A stretch of 64,000 nt of DNA from Deefgea chitinilytica (GTDB lineage: Bacteria > Pseudomonadota > Gammaproteobacteria > Burkholderiales > Chitinibacteraceae). The stretch is from NCBI RefSeq assembly GCF_016881405.1, contig NZ_WOFE01000001.1, positions 992,001-1,056,000 on the forward strand, in the 5' to 3' direction. Numbering within the stretch: position 1 is the stretch's first letter; the number at the start of each line of letters is the position of its first letter. The notes beneath the pieces were generated by a model that was not told the origin of the DNA, did not search any database, and saw nothing but the letters and a program-made list of their open reading frames with translations. A program made the translations under genes and the position numbers. This document shows, piece after piece, positions 25,416 to 35,360 of this stretch.

Positions 25416-26288
25416 TTACAATACATTTAGGGGTATTTTTAAAAACTGTTTTCCGTTTACATCTGCGGGTGGCAAATGTCCTGCACGAATATTGATCTGA
25501 ATTGATGGCAGAATTAATGCTGGCACTGCCAGTGTTTTGTCACGTGCTTGGCGAAGCGCAATAAAGTCATCGCGCAGGGTATCAATTCGAATGTGAACAT
25601 TATGCTGCTTTTGTGCGGCAATGGTTGTTTCCCACTGATACTGAACTCGATTTTCAGGCAAGTAGTCATGACAAACAAATACCCGAGTTCGATCAGGTAA
25701 AGCATACAGCTGCTGAACTGAATCGAATAAAGTACCGGCATCGCCTCCGGGAAAATCACAACGAGCAGTTCCGACGTCCGGCATAAAAATCGTATCACCA
25801 ACAAATAGGGCATCGCCAATCAAATATGCCACATCAGCAGGGGTATGCCCCGGAACAAACAGTATTTCTGCGCTTAACAGCCCGATACTAAACCGCTCTC
25901 CCGCCACAAACAAGTGATCAAATTGGCGGCCGTCCGTTGCAAAATCAGGCTCTAAGCCAAACATCGGCTTGAATATCTGTTGCACCTGATCAATCCCCTG
26001 CCCGATCGCAATCTTTCCACCGATTTGCATCTGTAACCAAGCTGCTGCAGACACATGATCGGCATGGGCATGGGTTTCCAAAATCCAATCAACCGTCAAA
26101 TTTAGCTCCCGCACCGCTTCTAGTATTTTTTGCGCATTTTTCGTGCTAGTGCGGCCTGATTTAGCATCGTAATCCAACACAGGATCAATAATCGCCGCTC
26201 GCCCACCGACACAGTCATACACTAAATAGCTCACCGTAAAAGTAGCGGCATCGAAAAACGGCATAACATTGGCAGTTGAGTGACTCAT
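25416..26288 (-). CDS. blh: MBL-fold sulfide-stress hydrolase, Blh type
   Basis: A ~290-residue metallo-beta-lactamase-fold enzyme. THAHADH is the metal-binding motif, with further ligands in FVPGHTPAD and FVGDTIFMPDVGTARCDFPGG. This pattern fits the Blh/persulfide dioxygenase group, which oxidises glutathione persulfide to sulfite. In Xylella and Agrobacterium blh is controlled by BigR, and here a bigR gene lies divergently next to it. ATG 26288 follows AGAGGT; an upstream in-frame start at 26309 would lie in the operator region. Confidence 0.88.
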   Translation of the reverse strand: MSHSTANVMPFFDAATFTVSYLVYDCVGGRAAIIDPVLDYDAKSGRTSTKNAQKILEAVRELNLTVDWILETHAHADHVSAAAWLQMQIGGKIAIGQGIDQVQQIFKPMFGLEPDFATDGRQFDHLFVAGERFSIGLLSAEILFVPGHTPADVAYLIGDALFVGDTIFMPDVGTARCDFPGGDAGTLFDSVQQLYALPDRTRVFVCHDYLPENRVQYQWETTIAAQKQHNVHIRIDTLRDDFIALRQARDKTLAVPALILPSIQINIRAGHLPPADVNGKQFLKIPLNVL

Positions 26289-26320
26289 GATGCGACCTCT
26301 AAATAACAATTTACATATAC

Positions 26321-26339
26321 TATAATTTTATATATTATA
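26321..26339. promoter_or_regulatory. Candidate BigR operator between blh and bigR
   Basis: Inverted repeat TATAAT-N7-ATTATA in the 81-base space between the two divergent starts. Its half-sites also look like -10 boxes for both directions, as expected for a repressor that covers both promoters. Confidence 0.5.
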
Positions 26340-26369
26340 AAGTCAAACAATATTATCCAGCAGGCAAAA

Positions 26370-26714
26370 ATGAACCCAGAAGCAATCAATGCAATGCGAG
26401 TTGCCGCCACCACGGCGACACACACTTTAAAAATGATGAGCAACGAAGATCGACTATTATTGCTGTGCCAAATGGTCGATGGTGAAAAATGCGTGTCCGA
26501 TTTCGAAGAATTACTCGACATTCGCCAACCCACCCTATCACAGCAACTAGGCGTGCTACGTAATGCAGGTTTAGTCAACACACGGCGCGACGGTAAACGC
26601 ATCTATTATTCTTTGGCTAGCGATGAAGTTTTACAACTACTGCAGCTTTTGTACGCACTTTACTGCCCTCGTGACTTCAAAACGGACAACACGGAGCACC
26701 TCAATGCAAATTGA
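26370..26714 (+). CDS. bigR: ArsR-family sulfide/persulfide-sensing repressor BigR
   Basis: A 114-residue winged-helix repressor of the ArsR family. The recognition region is RQPTLSQQLGVLRNAGLVNTRRDGK. Cys33 and Cys99 are 66 residues apart, exactly the spacing of the redox pair Cys42/Cys108 in Xylella BigR, which forms a disulfide or polysulfide link and releases DNA; a third cysteine (Cys41) is extra. It likely represses both blh-trxC and its own operon with the YeeE/YedE genes. Its end overlaps the next gene by 11 bases. Confidence 0.86.
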   Translation: MNPEAINAMRVAATTATHTLKMMSNEDRLLLLCQMVDGEKCVSDFEELLDIRQPTLSQQLGVLRNAGLVNTRRDGKRIYYSLASDEVLQLLQLLYALYCPRDFKTDNTEHLNAN

Positions 26715-27129
26715 TTACACTCACTTCACGCCTCTAGCCAGTTTTGCCGGCGGCGCTTTAATTGGACTCTCAGCAGGACTACTTATTTTATTAGCCGGAA
26801 AAATCGCGGGGATTGCAGGGATTGTGGGTGGGCTCGTAAACAGTGCCAACGACCGAACATGGCGCGTTTTATTTGTAATCGGATTACTCGCAGCGCCCTG
26901 GGCTTGGCAATATTTTGCACCACTACCTGACTTAACCATGGTTGCCTCCACCCCTTGGTTGATCATTGCCGGCTTACTCGTTGGCATCGGCACCCGCTAC
27001 GCGAATGGTTGCACCAGCGGGCACGGAATTTGCGGACTATCACGACTATCAGTTCGCTCACTTGCAGCAGTTGTCGCATTTATGGGCGCAGGTTTTCTGA
27101 CCGTCTTGATGATTAAACACATACTGTAA
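26704..27129 (+). CDS. YeeE/YedE-family sulfur transport protein, first half
   Basis: A 141-residue membrane protein with about four hydrophobic helices. GTRYANGCTSGHGICGLSRLS carries the conserved cysteines of the YeeE/YedE (TsuA/PmpA) family, which move thiosulfate or other sulfur compounds. ATG 26704 overlaps the end of bigR. The next gene codes the second half-size partner; the pair probably assembles like one full-length YeeE protein. Confidence 0.86.
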   Translation: MQIDYTHFTPLASFAGGALIGLSAGLLILLAGKIAGIAGIVGGLVNSANDRTWRVLFVIGLLAAPWAWQYFAPLPDLTMVASTPWLIIAGLLVGIGTRYANGCTSGHGICGLSRLSVRSLAAVVAFMGAGFLTVLMIKHIL

Positions 27130-27139
27130 AAGGCACACA

Positions 27140-27556
27140 ATGAAAATGAATCTAATCGGCCTATTGACGGGTCTGCTTTTTGGTCTAGGCTTACTTCTTG
27201 CTGGGATGGCAAGTCCCAGTAAAGTACAAGGATTTTTAGATCTAGCAGGCGTCTGGGATCCTAGTCTTGCCTTTGTAATGGGCGGCGGGATTGGCGTCGC
27301 GCTGGTTTTTTTTAGCGCCGCAAAAAAACGCAGCACGACACTACTCACGCAAGAACCGATGAAATTGCCAACTAGCAATATCATTGATCGTCGACTCATA
27401 CTAGGCAGCATTGCTTTTGGCATCGGCTGGGGAATCGCTGGCATCTGCCCGGGCCCCGCTTTAGTCGCACTAGGAACGGGATCAACGGGTGCAGCAGTCT
27501 TTGTAGCGGCCATGCTAGTAGGAATGTTTATTTTTGAGCGACTGCAACGCAAATGA
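27140..27556 (+). CDS. YeeE/YedE-family sulfur transport protein, second half (DUF6691)
   Basis: A 138-residue membrane protein with four hydrophobic segments. GLLFGLGLLLAGMASPSKVQGFLD and the second GIGWGIAGICPGPALVALG are the paired motifs of the PmpB/DUF6691 group. It lies 10 bases after its partner and overlaps the SulP gene (ATGA), so the three are one operon. Probable function is uptake or removal of sulfur species during sulfide stress. Confidence 0.86.
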   Translation: MKMNLIGLLTGLLFGLGLLLAGMASPSKVQGFLDLAGVWDPSLAFVMGGGIGVALVFFSAAKKRSTTLLTQEPMKLPTSNIIDRRLILGSIAFGIGWGIAGICPGPALVALGTGSTGAAVFVAAMLVGMFIFERLQRK

Positions 27557-29268
27557 AACTCCCCATTCTGAACTGGCTCCCAAACTATCGCCAAGAACAT
27601 GCTACCGGCGACTTAGGAGCCAGTATTATTGTTGCACTCCTTCTGATCCCCCAAAGCTTGGCCTACGCACAACTCGCCGGACTACCCGCCCTTCATGGTC
27701 TCTATGCCAGCATAGTGCCGGTATTGATTTATGCGCTACTAGGCAGCAGTATGACCCAATCCGTAGGACCGATGGCGATCACTTCCGCGATGATGGCTGC
27801 CGCATTAGCGCCACTGTCGCCAAACACTACCGCGCATTACATCGCACTCGCTAGCACACTCACTTTATTATCCGGGGTGTTCATGCTGGGTTTTGGCGCC
27901 CTTAAACTCGGCAAGCTAACTCGAATTTTATCCATACCCGTCATACAAGGCTTCAGCGCAGGCACCGCACTTTTAATTGCACTGAGTCAGACCGGCCCCT
28001 TACTCAGCATTCAATGGCAAGGCAGCACCGCATTAAACTGGCTGTTGAATATACCTAATGCGGCTCAGCAACTGACACTCAACTCGGCTGGGTTTGGCCT
28101 GATCGGAGTCACACTCCTAGCCTTAACTGGCAACCCCGCCATTCAACTACTCACCAAACTCCAGCTTTCATTAACACATGCGCGGCTAGTGAGCCGCATA
28201 CTACCTATCACAGTATTACTGTTGGGCGCTTGGGTTTTGAAAACTGGCGTGATCGATAATTCAACCATTCACAGCATTGGATCACTCCCATCATCAAACT
28301 TTGCCTTCACGACGCCAAATATAAACATCAAGGACTTAGCGCTACTCTGGCTACCTGCCCTATTAATTGGCTTAGCCGGATTTTTACAAAGCATTACGAT
28401 AGCCCAAACGATCGCCTCAGAGCGAAAAGAAACCATCGATACCAACCAAGAATTAATTGCACTTGGCGGCAGCAATATCGCTGCGGCTTTTGTTGGTGGC
28501 GTTGCGGTGAGCGGCGGATTTTCACGGACAGCAGTCAACGCGAGCAGTGGCGCAAGAACCCCGATCGCGGGCGTGTTGACCGCAGGCTGGATGTGCATTG
28601 GCGTTCTGTTTTTTGCTGATGTAATTGGACTTTTGCCGCTACCTTTGCTGGCTGCAACAATTATTTTAGCCACCACCCGCATGCTCAACCCACAGTCATT
28701 TTGGATCGCTTGGCGCATTGATCAACGTGATGGTGCTGCGTGGTTACTTACATTTGTAGCCGTTTTGCTGATTGGCCCAATTAACGGCATTGCGGTCGGC
28801 GTTGGCGTATCTTTACTACTTTTTATGCTACGCAGCAGCAAGCCCCATATTGCAGTCATTGGGCGCGTACCGGGATCGGAGCACTTCCGAAATGCACTGC
28901 ATTTTAAAGTGGAGATGCCCAGTGAGATATTGGCCATTCGCATTGATGAAAGCTTATATTTCGGCAATTGCGCCCAAGTGATCGAACAATGTCAAAAACA
29001 TTTACTCAGCCACTCACAGGCTAAACACTTAATTTTGGTTTTATCAGCCGTCAACTCTATCGATGTCAGTGCGATTGCAGCACTGAAAGAATTTCGCCAG
29101 CGACTCGAAACAATCGGCATCACCTTGCATTTAGCCGAAGTAAAAGGTCCGGTGCACGAAACATTACAGCACAGCGACTTCATTCGCGAACTCAGCAGCC
29201 CAATCTTTTTATCAACCCATGCCGCAGTTCAGACGCTTTCAACAAAAAACGAAGATTTTAGTATTTAA
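27553..29268 (+). CDS. SulP-family anion transporter with STAS domain
   Basis: A 571-residue SulP (SLC26-like) carrier. The family signature LLLIPQSLAYAQLAGLPALHGLYAS begins near residue 26, followed by about 11-12 hydrophobic segments, and the last ~120 residues are a STAS domain (LILVLSAVNSIDVSAIAALKEF). These carriers move sulfate, bicarbonate or other anions. Its place at the end of the bigR operon suggests export of the sulfite or sulfate made by Blh, though direction cannot be read from sequence. Confidence 0.9.
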   Translation: MKLPILNWLPNYRQEHATGDLGASIIVALLLIPQSLAYAQLAGLPALHGLYASIVPVLIYALLGSSMTQSVGPMAITSAMMAAALAPLSPNTTAHYIALASTLTLLSGVFMLGFGALKLGKLTRILSIPVIQGFSAGTALLIALSQTGPLLSIQWQGSTALNWLLNIPNAAQQLTLNSAGFGLIGVTLLALTGNPAIQLLTKLQLSLTHARLVSRILPITVLLLGAWVLKTGVIDNSTIHSIGSLPSSNFAFTTPNINIKDLALLWLPALLIGLAGFLQSITIAQTIASERKETIDTNQELIALGGSNIAAAFVGGVAVSGGFSRTAVNASSGARTPIAGVLTAGWMCIGVLFFADVIGLLPLPLLAATIILATTRMLNPQSFWIAWRIDQRDGAAWLLTFVAVLLIGPINGIAVGVGVSLLLFMLRSSKPHIAVIGRVPGSEHFRNALHFKVEMPSEILAIRIDESLYFGNCAQVIEQCQKHLLSHSQAKHLILVLSAVNSIDVSAIAALKEFRQRLETIGITLHLAEVKGPVHETLQHSDFIRELSSPIFLSTHAAVQTLSTKNEDFSI

Positions 29269-29269
29269 T

Positions 29270-29314
29270 GTATTGCTCTATAGTCAATTAATTGCAATGG
29301 CTACAGAGCAATAC
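29270..29314. terminator. Hairpin between convergent sulP and the chemoreceptor gene
   Basis: GTATTGCTCT (29270-29279) pairs with AGAGCAATAC (29305-29314). No good T tract follows on either side; likely a weak bidirectional terminator. Confidence 0.45.
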
Positions 29315-29321
29315 CCATTAA

Positions 29322-31394
29322 CTACAGTCTAAAGCCACCAACTACAGCCCTTAATCTGGCGGCCATTTTTTCCAAATCGTCTACAGAAGCACCAACCCCT
29401 GCCATCGCGTCACTATTACGCTGCGACATCGTGCTAATCGTTTCAATATTTTGTGCAATATCCGTACTTGCTGCGGCTTGCTCGCGGGTTGCGTTCGCAA
29501 TATCACCAATACTGGCCAACAACAACTCAGTGCCTTGGCGGACGCTATTCATTGACTCGGCGGCCTGCTGCGACATTTCCACACTAACCCCAACTTGGTC
29601 TTGCGTTAGCTGCATATGCTCGCCGGCTTTATGGATTTCTTGCTGAATCGCCCCGACAATCGATGAAATTTCAATGGTCGCCTCACCAGAACGCCCAGCC
29701 AGCTTCCTCACCTCATCAGCAACCACCGCAAAACCGCGCCCCATATCACCTGCCCGCGCGGCTTCAATCGCAGCATTGAGCGCCAGTAGATTAGTTTGAT
29801 CGGCAATTTCTTTGATTGTCTGCACGATTTGATTAACTTGCAAAGACTGCGAATTCAGGCTTTGCATTGACGCCACCAACCGAGACATCGTTTCATGAAT
29901 TTGCGTAATCTCCTTCGCAACTTCATCTACCTTGACTTGGCTCGCCATTGTTTCTTTACCCGTTTCACGGGCCGTATGCTCAAAATCACGCGCAGAGTCG
30001 GCAATATGCTGGATACTAACGGTTACCTCTTCCACGCTGGCAGCTGTAGAAGTCGCAGCCTCAGCCTGATGCATTGATGACGAGCTAACAGTTTGCGCAG
30101 GCCCCGCCAATTGCTGGCTCGCTTGACTAACCGCCTCACTTTGCGCACGCACCTCGATAAACATTTTTCGTAACGTAACCACAAACTGATTGAAAGCTTG
30201 TGCAGTCCGACCGATTTCATCTTGACCATGAATTTGCAATTGACGGGTCAAATCCCCCTCACCGGTCGAAACTTCTTCCATCGCTACGGCAAGACGCTGC
30301 AGTGGCGCAATCAAGATGTTCAGCATAATGCTCAAAATCGCCACAATAACCAGCAAGGCAATCACACCAACCACAATGGCCCAATTTCTTGCAGAGATCG
30401 CATCGGCCAGAATAACTGATTCTGGCACAGCAACCCCAATCGACCACGGCTGATTACTATTTCCCATTTTAATCGGCTGAAATTCATACAAAATCCCATC
30501 ACGCTCAAACCGATTTGCCTTACCAGCCTTTACATCAGCCATAAATCCAGTGGGATAGTCCGCATCGCTGACATTCTTGCCGGCTTTGCTGCTATCAGGG
30601 GTCACCACATACATCCCAGCATTTGAAATCAAGGTTACCGTACCAACGCCATAAGGCTTTTCTTTGCCGATGCTGGCCTGCAAAGAAGCTAGCGGCAAAT
30701 CTAAACCAGAAAAACCAAGCAATTTTCCAGAGGCATCTTTAATCGCCACAGTTAAAGTCGACATTAAGGTTTTCACACCACCCACATCATATGGAAATGG
30801 TTCAGTCACCGTATCTTGCTGTCGTTGTTTTGGTACGAAATAAAAATCACCCCATCCAGATGACTCGTAAGGCACTTTATATTCACTAGGCTTTACGCGA
30901 AATGGTTCCGCTTCTTTTTGCTGCGTGGCGCCAAGCATCGTGTCTTGGATAATTTTACCTTCGCTACGTACAATATAAGGGGTATAGCGCCCAGATGGAT
31001 CGTGCCTAGGCCAGTCAGCCCGATACGCATCATCTTTGCCATCCAAAGCATTAGGCTCCCAAATCATCCACAAACCAGAAGCCAACGGCTGCGCCTCCAA
31101 CATTCGCATAATTAAAGCATCAAGCACCTTGCGCTCAGGTAGCGATTGACCTTTCATCCCCTGCACAGCCAATGACAAATTCAGCGGCACCTGATAGGCC
31201 GCATTAAATTGGCCTTCAACCTGATTCGCGTAAGCCTGAGTCTGCTCCTGTAAGCGCAGTAATCCCTGCTGCTTTGCCGCCTGATAAGCATGACTCGCAA
31301 TAATACTGATCATGACAGCAAAACCAGCCGCAATTGAAACTGTCGTGAACAGTAAAATCTTGGTTCGTAAACTCCAATGACTCAAGCGCAGCAT
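29322..31394 (-). CDS. Methyl-accepting chemotaxis protein with dCache sensor
   Basis: A ~690-residue chemoreceptor. Membrane helix 1 is at about 12-33, followed by a large periplasmic region (about 34-340) with dCache-type features such as [13 protein letters not shown] and GFSGLDLPL, membrane helix 2 ([19 protein letters not shown]), a HAMP domain and the signalling domain. The hairpin tip reads [21 protein letters not shown]. It senses small molecules outside and controls CheA. It has no CheR-binding pentapeptide at the end. ATG 31394 follows GGAGG; an open frame to 31415 is not needed. Confidence 0.92.
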   Translation of the reverse strand: MLRLSHWSLRTKILLFTTVSIAAGFAVMISIIASHAYQAAKQQGLLRLQEQTQAYANQVEGQFNAAYQVPLNLSLAVQGMKGQSLPERKVLDALIMRMLEAQPLASGLWMIWEPNALDGKDDAYRADWPRHDPSGRYTPYIVRSEGKIIQDTMLGATQQKEAEPFRVKPSEYKVPYESSGWGDFYFVPKQRQQDTVTEPFPYDVGGVKTLMSTLTVAIKDASGKLLGFSGLDLPLASLQASIGKEKPYGVGTVTLISNAGMYVVTPDSSKAGKNVSDADYPTGFMADVKAGKANRFERDGILYEFQPIKMGNSNQPWSIGVAVPESVILADAISARNWAIVVGVIALLVIVAILSIMLNILIAPLQRLAVAMEEVSTGEGDLTRQLQIHGQDEIGRTAQAFNQFVVTLRKMFIEVRAQSEAVSQASQQLAGPAQTVSSSSMHQAEAATSTAASVEEVTVSIQHIADSARDFEHTARETGKETMASQVKVDEVAKEITQIHETMSRLVASMQSLNSQSLQVNQIVQTIKEIADQTNLLALNAAIEAARAGDMGRGFAVVADEVRKLAGRSGEATIEISSIVGAIQQEIHKAGEHMQLTQDQVGVSVEMSQQAAESMNSVRQGTELLLASIGDIANATREQAAASTDIAQNIETISTMSQRNSDAMAGVGASVDDLEKMAARLRAVVGGFRL

Positions 31395-31484
31395 AGAACC
31401 TCCGAACTCATACATTTTTGCGATAGATGAGTCTTTATGGATTTAATGAATGGAAAAAGAAAGCTTTATTTCTTGCATAAAATA

Positions 31485-32513
31485 TTATGCCTTAAATGCA
31501 ATCACATGATCACATTCGACTTCAATGCCAATTGCTTCACCGATCGCATGGTTATGGTGACTAGGCACTAATGACAAAACGCGTTGCCCTGATGGCAAAC
31601 CAAGGGTGTATAAAAAATGCGCGCCGCGAAATACCTTGGCAATAACCTCTGCTTTGAGCGGACTGCTATCAACATGGACGATATCATCAGGACGAATCAA
31701 CACCTCCATATCGCAGCCTATGCAACAATCAATCGCCACAGTTCGGCACACCTCACCCAATTCGAACTCAATGCAGTTAGGACCGGTTAATTTTGCGGGC
31801 AACAACACACCTTCACCAATAAAATTGGCGACAAATCGATCACTGGGTTCATGATACAACTCATACGGTGCAGCCCATTGGCGTAGCGCACCTTCGGTCA
31901 TCACGCCTACGCGATCAGCCATTGCAAACGCTTCACGCTGATCATGCGTCACTAAAATCGCAGTCGTACCGCTAGCCTTCAAAATGGAGCGAACTTCCTG
32001 ACCTAATCGTTCGCGTAATTCCACATCCAAATTTGAAAATGGCTCATCCAGCAATAACAGCCGTGGCTTAGGTGCTAATGCGCGGGCTAAGGCCACCCGC
32101 TGTTGCTGCCCACCCGACAACTCATGTGGGTAGCGCGCTTCCACATGATTAAGCCCCACTAAATCGAGTAGCTCACGCACGACTTTCGGGTCTTTATCAA
32201 TCAAGCCAAAAGCAATATTGGCTGCCACCGTCAAATGAGGAAATAGCGCATAATCCTGAAAAACCATCCCAATGCCACGCTCTTGCACCGGCGTTTGACC
32301 TTGCGTTGAGCTAACCTCACGATCTGCCAGCACAATACGTCCGCCAGCTAAGGGCTCAAATCCAGCAATGGCGCGCAAAACCGTTGTTTTACCGCAACCC
32401 GATGCGCCCAATAAGCAGCCGATTTCGCCCTCAGCCAAATCAAACGATAAATTCTCAACGACTTTACGACCAGCAAACGAAACAGCTAATCCTTCGACCT
32501 TAAGCAAAGCCAT
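31485..32513 (-). CDS. fbpC: Ferric iron ABC transporter ATP-binding protein
   Basis: A 342-residue ABC ATPase. Walker A is GASGCGKTT, the signature LSGGQQQR, Walker B RLLLLDEPFS, and the H-loop VTHDQREA. The C-terminal ~100 residues form a TOBE-type regulatory domain, as in FbpC/PotA-type ATPases. Start ATG overlaps the fbpB stop by one base (TAATG). It powers Fe(3+) import with FbpB. The mixture of substrate cannot be proven, but the neighbouring FbpA-like protein and Fur-like site support iron. Confidence 0.88.
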   Translation of the reverse strand: MALLKVEGLAVSFAGRKVVENLSFDLAEGEIGCLLGASGCGKTTVLRAIAGFEPLAGGRIVLADREVSSTQGQTPVQERGIGMVFQDYALFPHLTVAANIAFGLIDKDPKVVRELLDLVGLNHVEARYPHELSGGQQQRVALARALAPKPRLLLLDEPFSNLDVELRERLGQEVRSILKASGTTAILVTHDQREAFAMADRVGVMTEGALRQWAAPYELYHEPSDRFVANFIGEGVLLPAKLTGPNCIEFELGEVCRTVAIDCCIGCDMEVLIRPDDIVHVDSSPLKAEVIAKVFRGAHFLYTLGLPSGQRVLSLVPSHHNHAIGEAIGIEVECDHVIAFKA

Positions 32514-34120
32514 TACTTACCCTCAGATTTTCTAACTAATAATATAACTGGCAATAAACCAGCCAAAACAATCAATAAACTCGGTAAAGCAGCACTTTCC
32601 CACATGCCCTCTGAGGTCATTTCAAACACCCGCACCGCCAAAGTATCCCAACCAAACGGGCGCGTCATCAAGGTAATCGGCATTTCCTTCATCACATCGA
32701 CAAACACCATCAGCACGGCAGTAAATACACCGCCACGCAACAGCGGAATATGCAAACGCCACAACAATCCACGCTCACTCACCCCCAACGTGCGCGCGGC
32801 ATCTTCTTGATTATGACTAATCCTTTGCATCGCCCCATCAATTGGCTGAAATCCCACCGCCATAAAGCGCGCCGCCAAAGCCAGTAACATCACCGCGACT
32901 GAACCTTTGAGAATTTGAAATGTATCCACACCCAAAGCATGCGCGATCGGTAGCAGTTGATTATCCAGCCAAGCAATCGGAATAAACACGCCCACTGCCA
33001 GCACCGTGCCAGGCACTGCATAGCCAACAGTCGCTAAGCGTACTAATAAAGATGTAATTTTTGCCGGATAACGGCGCTGAATATAAACCAGCAATAAGAC
33101 CAAGCTGGTCACAAGCAAACCAGCCAATAAAGAAATGCCCACTGAGCGCACAATAAAACCAATATACCGAGCGTCAAAATCAACGCGCCATATCTGCAGC
33201 GTCCAGAAGATCAATTGCAGCATCGGAATCACAAAGGCAATCGCCAATACCAAACTGCATACAGCGGTCGCCCAAAGTCCTTGCCCTCGCGACAAAACAA
33301 TTCGTTCCGCTGCCACAATTCGCCCATGATAACGGCGCGCACCACGCGCCCAGCGCTCGACAGCTAAAATTATCACCACCAACAACACCAATAGCGAGGC
33401 CAATTGAGATGCAGCGGTCAAATTAAACAACGAAAACCAGGATTTATAAATGGCCGTGGTAAAAGTATCAAAATTAAAAATTGATACCGTCCCAAAATCG
33501 GCCAAAGTTTCCATCAGAGCCAAGATCAGACCACCAATCAACCAAGGCCTCGCCATCGGTAGCGCAACTTTCCAGAACGCTTGCGGGCGCGACATGCCTA
33601 ACATCTGAGCCGCTTCTAGCGCCCGCTTGCCTTGCGTTAAAAAGGCGTTGCGCGCCAACAAATAAACATAAGGATAAAACGCCAGCGACATCACCATGAC
33701 TACGCCGCCCGTACTACGAATACGCGGAAACCACGCTGATGAGCCAGTCCATTCACGCAGTAAAGTTTGCACTGGGCCAGTAAAGTCTAGAAAACCAACC
33801 ATCACAAACGCCAATACATACGCCGGCATCGCCAATGGCAACATCAAAGCCCACGCAAAAAATCGACGCCCCGGGAACTGGCATACGGCGGTAAGCCATG
33901 CCAGCGGTACGCCTAGCAGCAATACCCCAATAGACACCCCCAAAATTAAGATGACCGTATTTTTTAATACATCCGGCAACACATATTCAAATAAATGCTG
34001 CCAAATCTCAGGTTCCGGGTGAAGGAACGAAGCCATCACCACCAACAATGGGATAATGGTCAATAAAGCAATCGGCGCCAGCAGAATCGCACCGCGCGGA
34101 GAAAGAAAACGCATACACAT
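32513..34120 (-). CDS. fbpB: Ferric iron ABC transporter permease
   Basis: A 535-residue permease with ~12 membrane segments in two fused halves. Each half has an inner EAA-like loop (EAAQMLGMSRPQAFWKVALPMARP and DAARTLGVSERGLLWRLHIPLLRG) that contacts the ATPase. This double-permease form is typical of FbpB/SfuB iron systems. It is separated from fbpA by a strong hairpin and overlaps fbpC by one base. A second in-frame ATG two codons later is an alternative start. Confidence 0.89.
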   Translation of the reverse strand: MCMRFLSPRGAILLAPIALLTIIPLLVVMASFLHPEPEIWQHLFEYVLPDVLKNTVILILGVSIGVLLLGVPLAWLTAVCQFPGRRFFAWALMLPLAMPAYVLAFVMVGFLDFTGPVQTLLREWTGSSAWFPRIRSTGGVVMVMSLAFYPYVYLLARNAFLTQGKRALEAAQMLGMSRPQAFWKVALPMARPWLIGGLILALMETLADFGTVSIFNFDTFTTAIYKSWFSLFNLTAASQLASLLVLLVVIILAVERWARGARRYHGRIVAAERIVLSRGQGLWATAVCSLVLAIAFVIPMLQLIFWTLQIWRVDFDARYIGFIVRSVGISLLAGLLVTSLVLLLVYIQRRYPAKITSLLVRLATVGYAVPGTVLAVGVFIPIAWLDNQLLPIAHALGVDTFQILKGSVAVMLLALAARFMAVGFQPIDGAMQRISHNQEDAARTLGVSERGLLWRLHIPLLRGGVFTAVLMVFVDVMKEMPITLMTRPFGWDTLAVRVFEMTSEGMWESAALPSLLIVLAGLLPVILLVRKSEGK

Positions 34121-34122
34121 CC

Positions 34123-34163
34123 AGAAAATTAAAATGGGCAGTCTCGAGTTTCGAGCTGCCCAT
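34123..34163 (-). terminator. Strong hairpin with T tract between fbpA and fbpB
   Basis: ATGGGCAG and CTGCCCAT enclose a further CTCGA/TCGAG helix (13 bp in all with one bulge), followed by TTTTAATTTT on the minus strand. It lies within the operon and would reduce transcription of fbpB and fbpC relative to fbpA. Confidence 0.75.
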
Positions 34164-34207
34164 CAATTGTAACGGAGCTGACTTACAAAGCCACACTTGT
34201 TACACGA

Positions 34208-35200
34208 TTATTTATAACCTGCGCGATCCATCAATTTCACCGCTTGTGATTGCAACTCGCCAGCCTTACTCATATTGATTACGTTTGATTTGAATGGGCC
34301 CCATGAAGCAACCAACTGATCTGGCTTCACTGCCGGATTCACTGGAAACTCCATATCTTTATCGGCATAGATGTTTTGTGCTTTGCTTGACGACAACCAC
34401 TCCATCAGCTTAACCGCACCGGCTTCATTTTTCGCGTAACGAGTCACGCCTGCACCAGAAACATTCACGTGTACGCCATCCGTTTTTTGATTCGCCCAGA
34501 AAATACGCGCGTTAAACTTAGGATCTTTATCGATCAAGCGACCAAAGTAATACGTATTCGCAATCCCCACCGCACATTGACCCGCCGCAATGGCTTGCAA
34601 CAATTTTGTGTCATCGGCAAACACATCAGTCGCTAAATTGGCCACCCAACCACGAACGATTTTTTCAGTTTTCGCTTCGCCGTGCTGGGCAATCATCATC
34701 GCAACCAAAGACTGGTTATAAACTTTTTTGCTGGTACGTAAGCACAATTTGCCCTTCCACTTTGGATCGGCCAAATCTTCATACGTTGATAAATCTTCTG
34801 CTTTGACAAGGTCTGGGTTAAAGAACATAGTCCGCGCACGTACTGACAAACCGTACCACTGGCCTTTGTCGTCGCGCAGATGGGCTGGTACATTTTTATT
34901 TAATGTTTCAGACTTAACGGTTTTCAACAAACCCAAATTCGCCGCTTGCCACAAATTACCAGCATCGACAGTAATCAATAGGTCGGCGGGGGTATTACTA
35001 CTCTCCGCTTGCAAGCGCGCCATCAACGGACCTTCTTTGTCGGTCAGAACTTTAACTTCAACGCCTGTTTCTTTGGTGTAGGCATCAAACAGAGGCTTAA
35101 TAAGTTGCTCATTACGTGCGCTATAAACCGTCACTGTTTCTGCTTGCGCTAAACCCGCCATCATAGAAAGTGCAATTACTGTCAGTCCGAACCGTTTCAT
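34208..35200 (-). CDS. fbpA: Periplasmic Fe(3+)-binding protein
   Basis: A ~330-residue solute-binding protein of the FbpA/FutA type. A signal peptide ends at about residue 20 (MAGLAQA). TVTVYSARNEQLIKPLFDAY is the typical start of the mature protein, and NTYYFGR carries the paired tyrosines that bind ferric iron. It captures iron in the periplasm for FbpBC. ATG 35200 is used; a TTG two codons earlier is unlikely. A Fur-like site lies upstream. Confidence 0.91.
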   Translation of the reverse strand: MKRFGLTVIALSMMAGLAQAETVTVYSARNEQLIKPLFDAYTKETGVEVKVLTDKEGPLMARLQAESSNTPADLLITVDAGNLWQAANLGLLKTVKSETLNKNVPAHLRDDKGQWYGLSVRARTMFFNPDLVKAEDLSTYEDLADPKWKGKLCLRTSKKVYNQSLVAMMIAQHGEAKTEKIVRGWVANLATDVFADDTKLLQAIAAGQCAVGIANTYYFGRLIDKDPKFNARIFWANQKTDGVHVNVSGAGVTRYAKNEAGAVKLMEWLSSSKAQNIYADKDMEFPVNPAVKPDQLVASWGPFKSNVINMSKAGELQSQAVKLMDRAGYK

Positions 35201-35248
35201 TGTCAAAATTTCCGTAGTAAAAAAGTATACTACGGCACTTTAGCACCA

Positions 35249-35269
35249 ATAGCAATCATTCTCAATATC
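35249..35269 (-). promoter_or_regulatory. Fur-box-like site upstream of fbpA
   Basis: On the minus strand GATATTGAGAATGATTGCTAT matches the repeated NAT-type pattern of Fur boxes in most positions. It lies 49 bases upstream of ATG 35200 in a suitable place to block the promoter. The match is imperfect. Confidence 0.5.
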
Positions 35270-35360
35270 ATAAAACAAGTCTGCTACGCAATTTTTCACA
35301 ATCATTTTGCTTCATCCGCAGTCAACGCTACAATCGTCCACCCACAACAAGGAATGCAGC

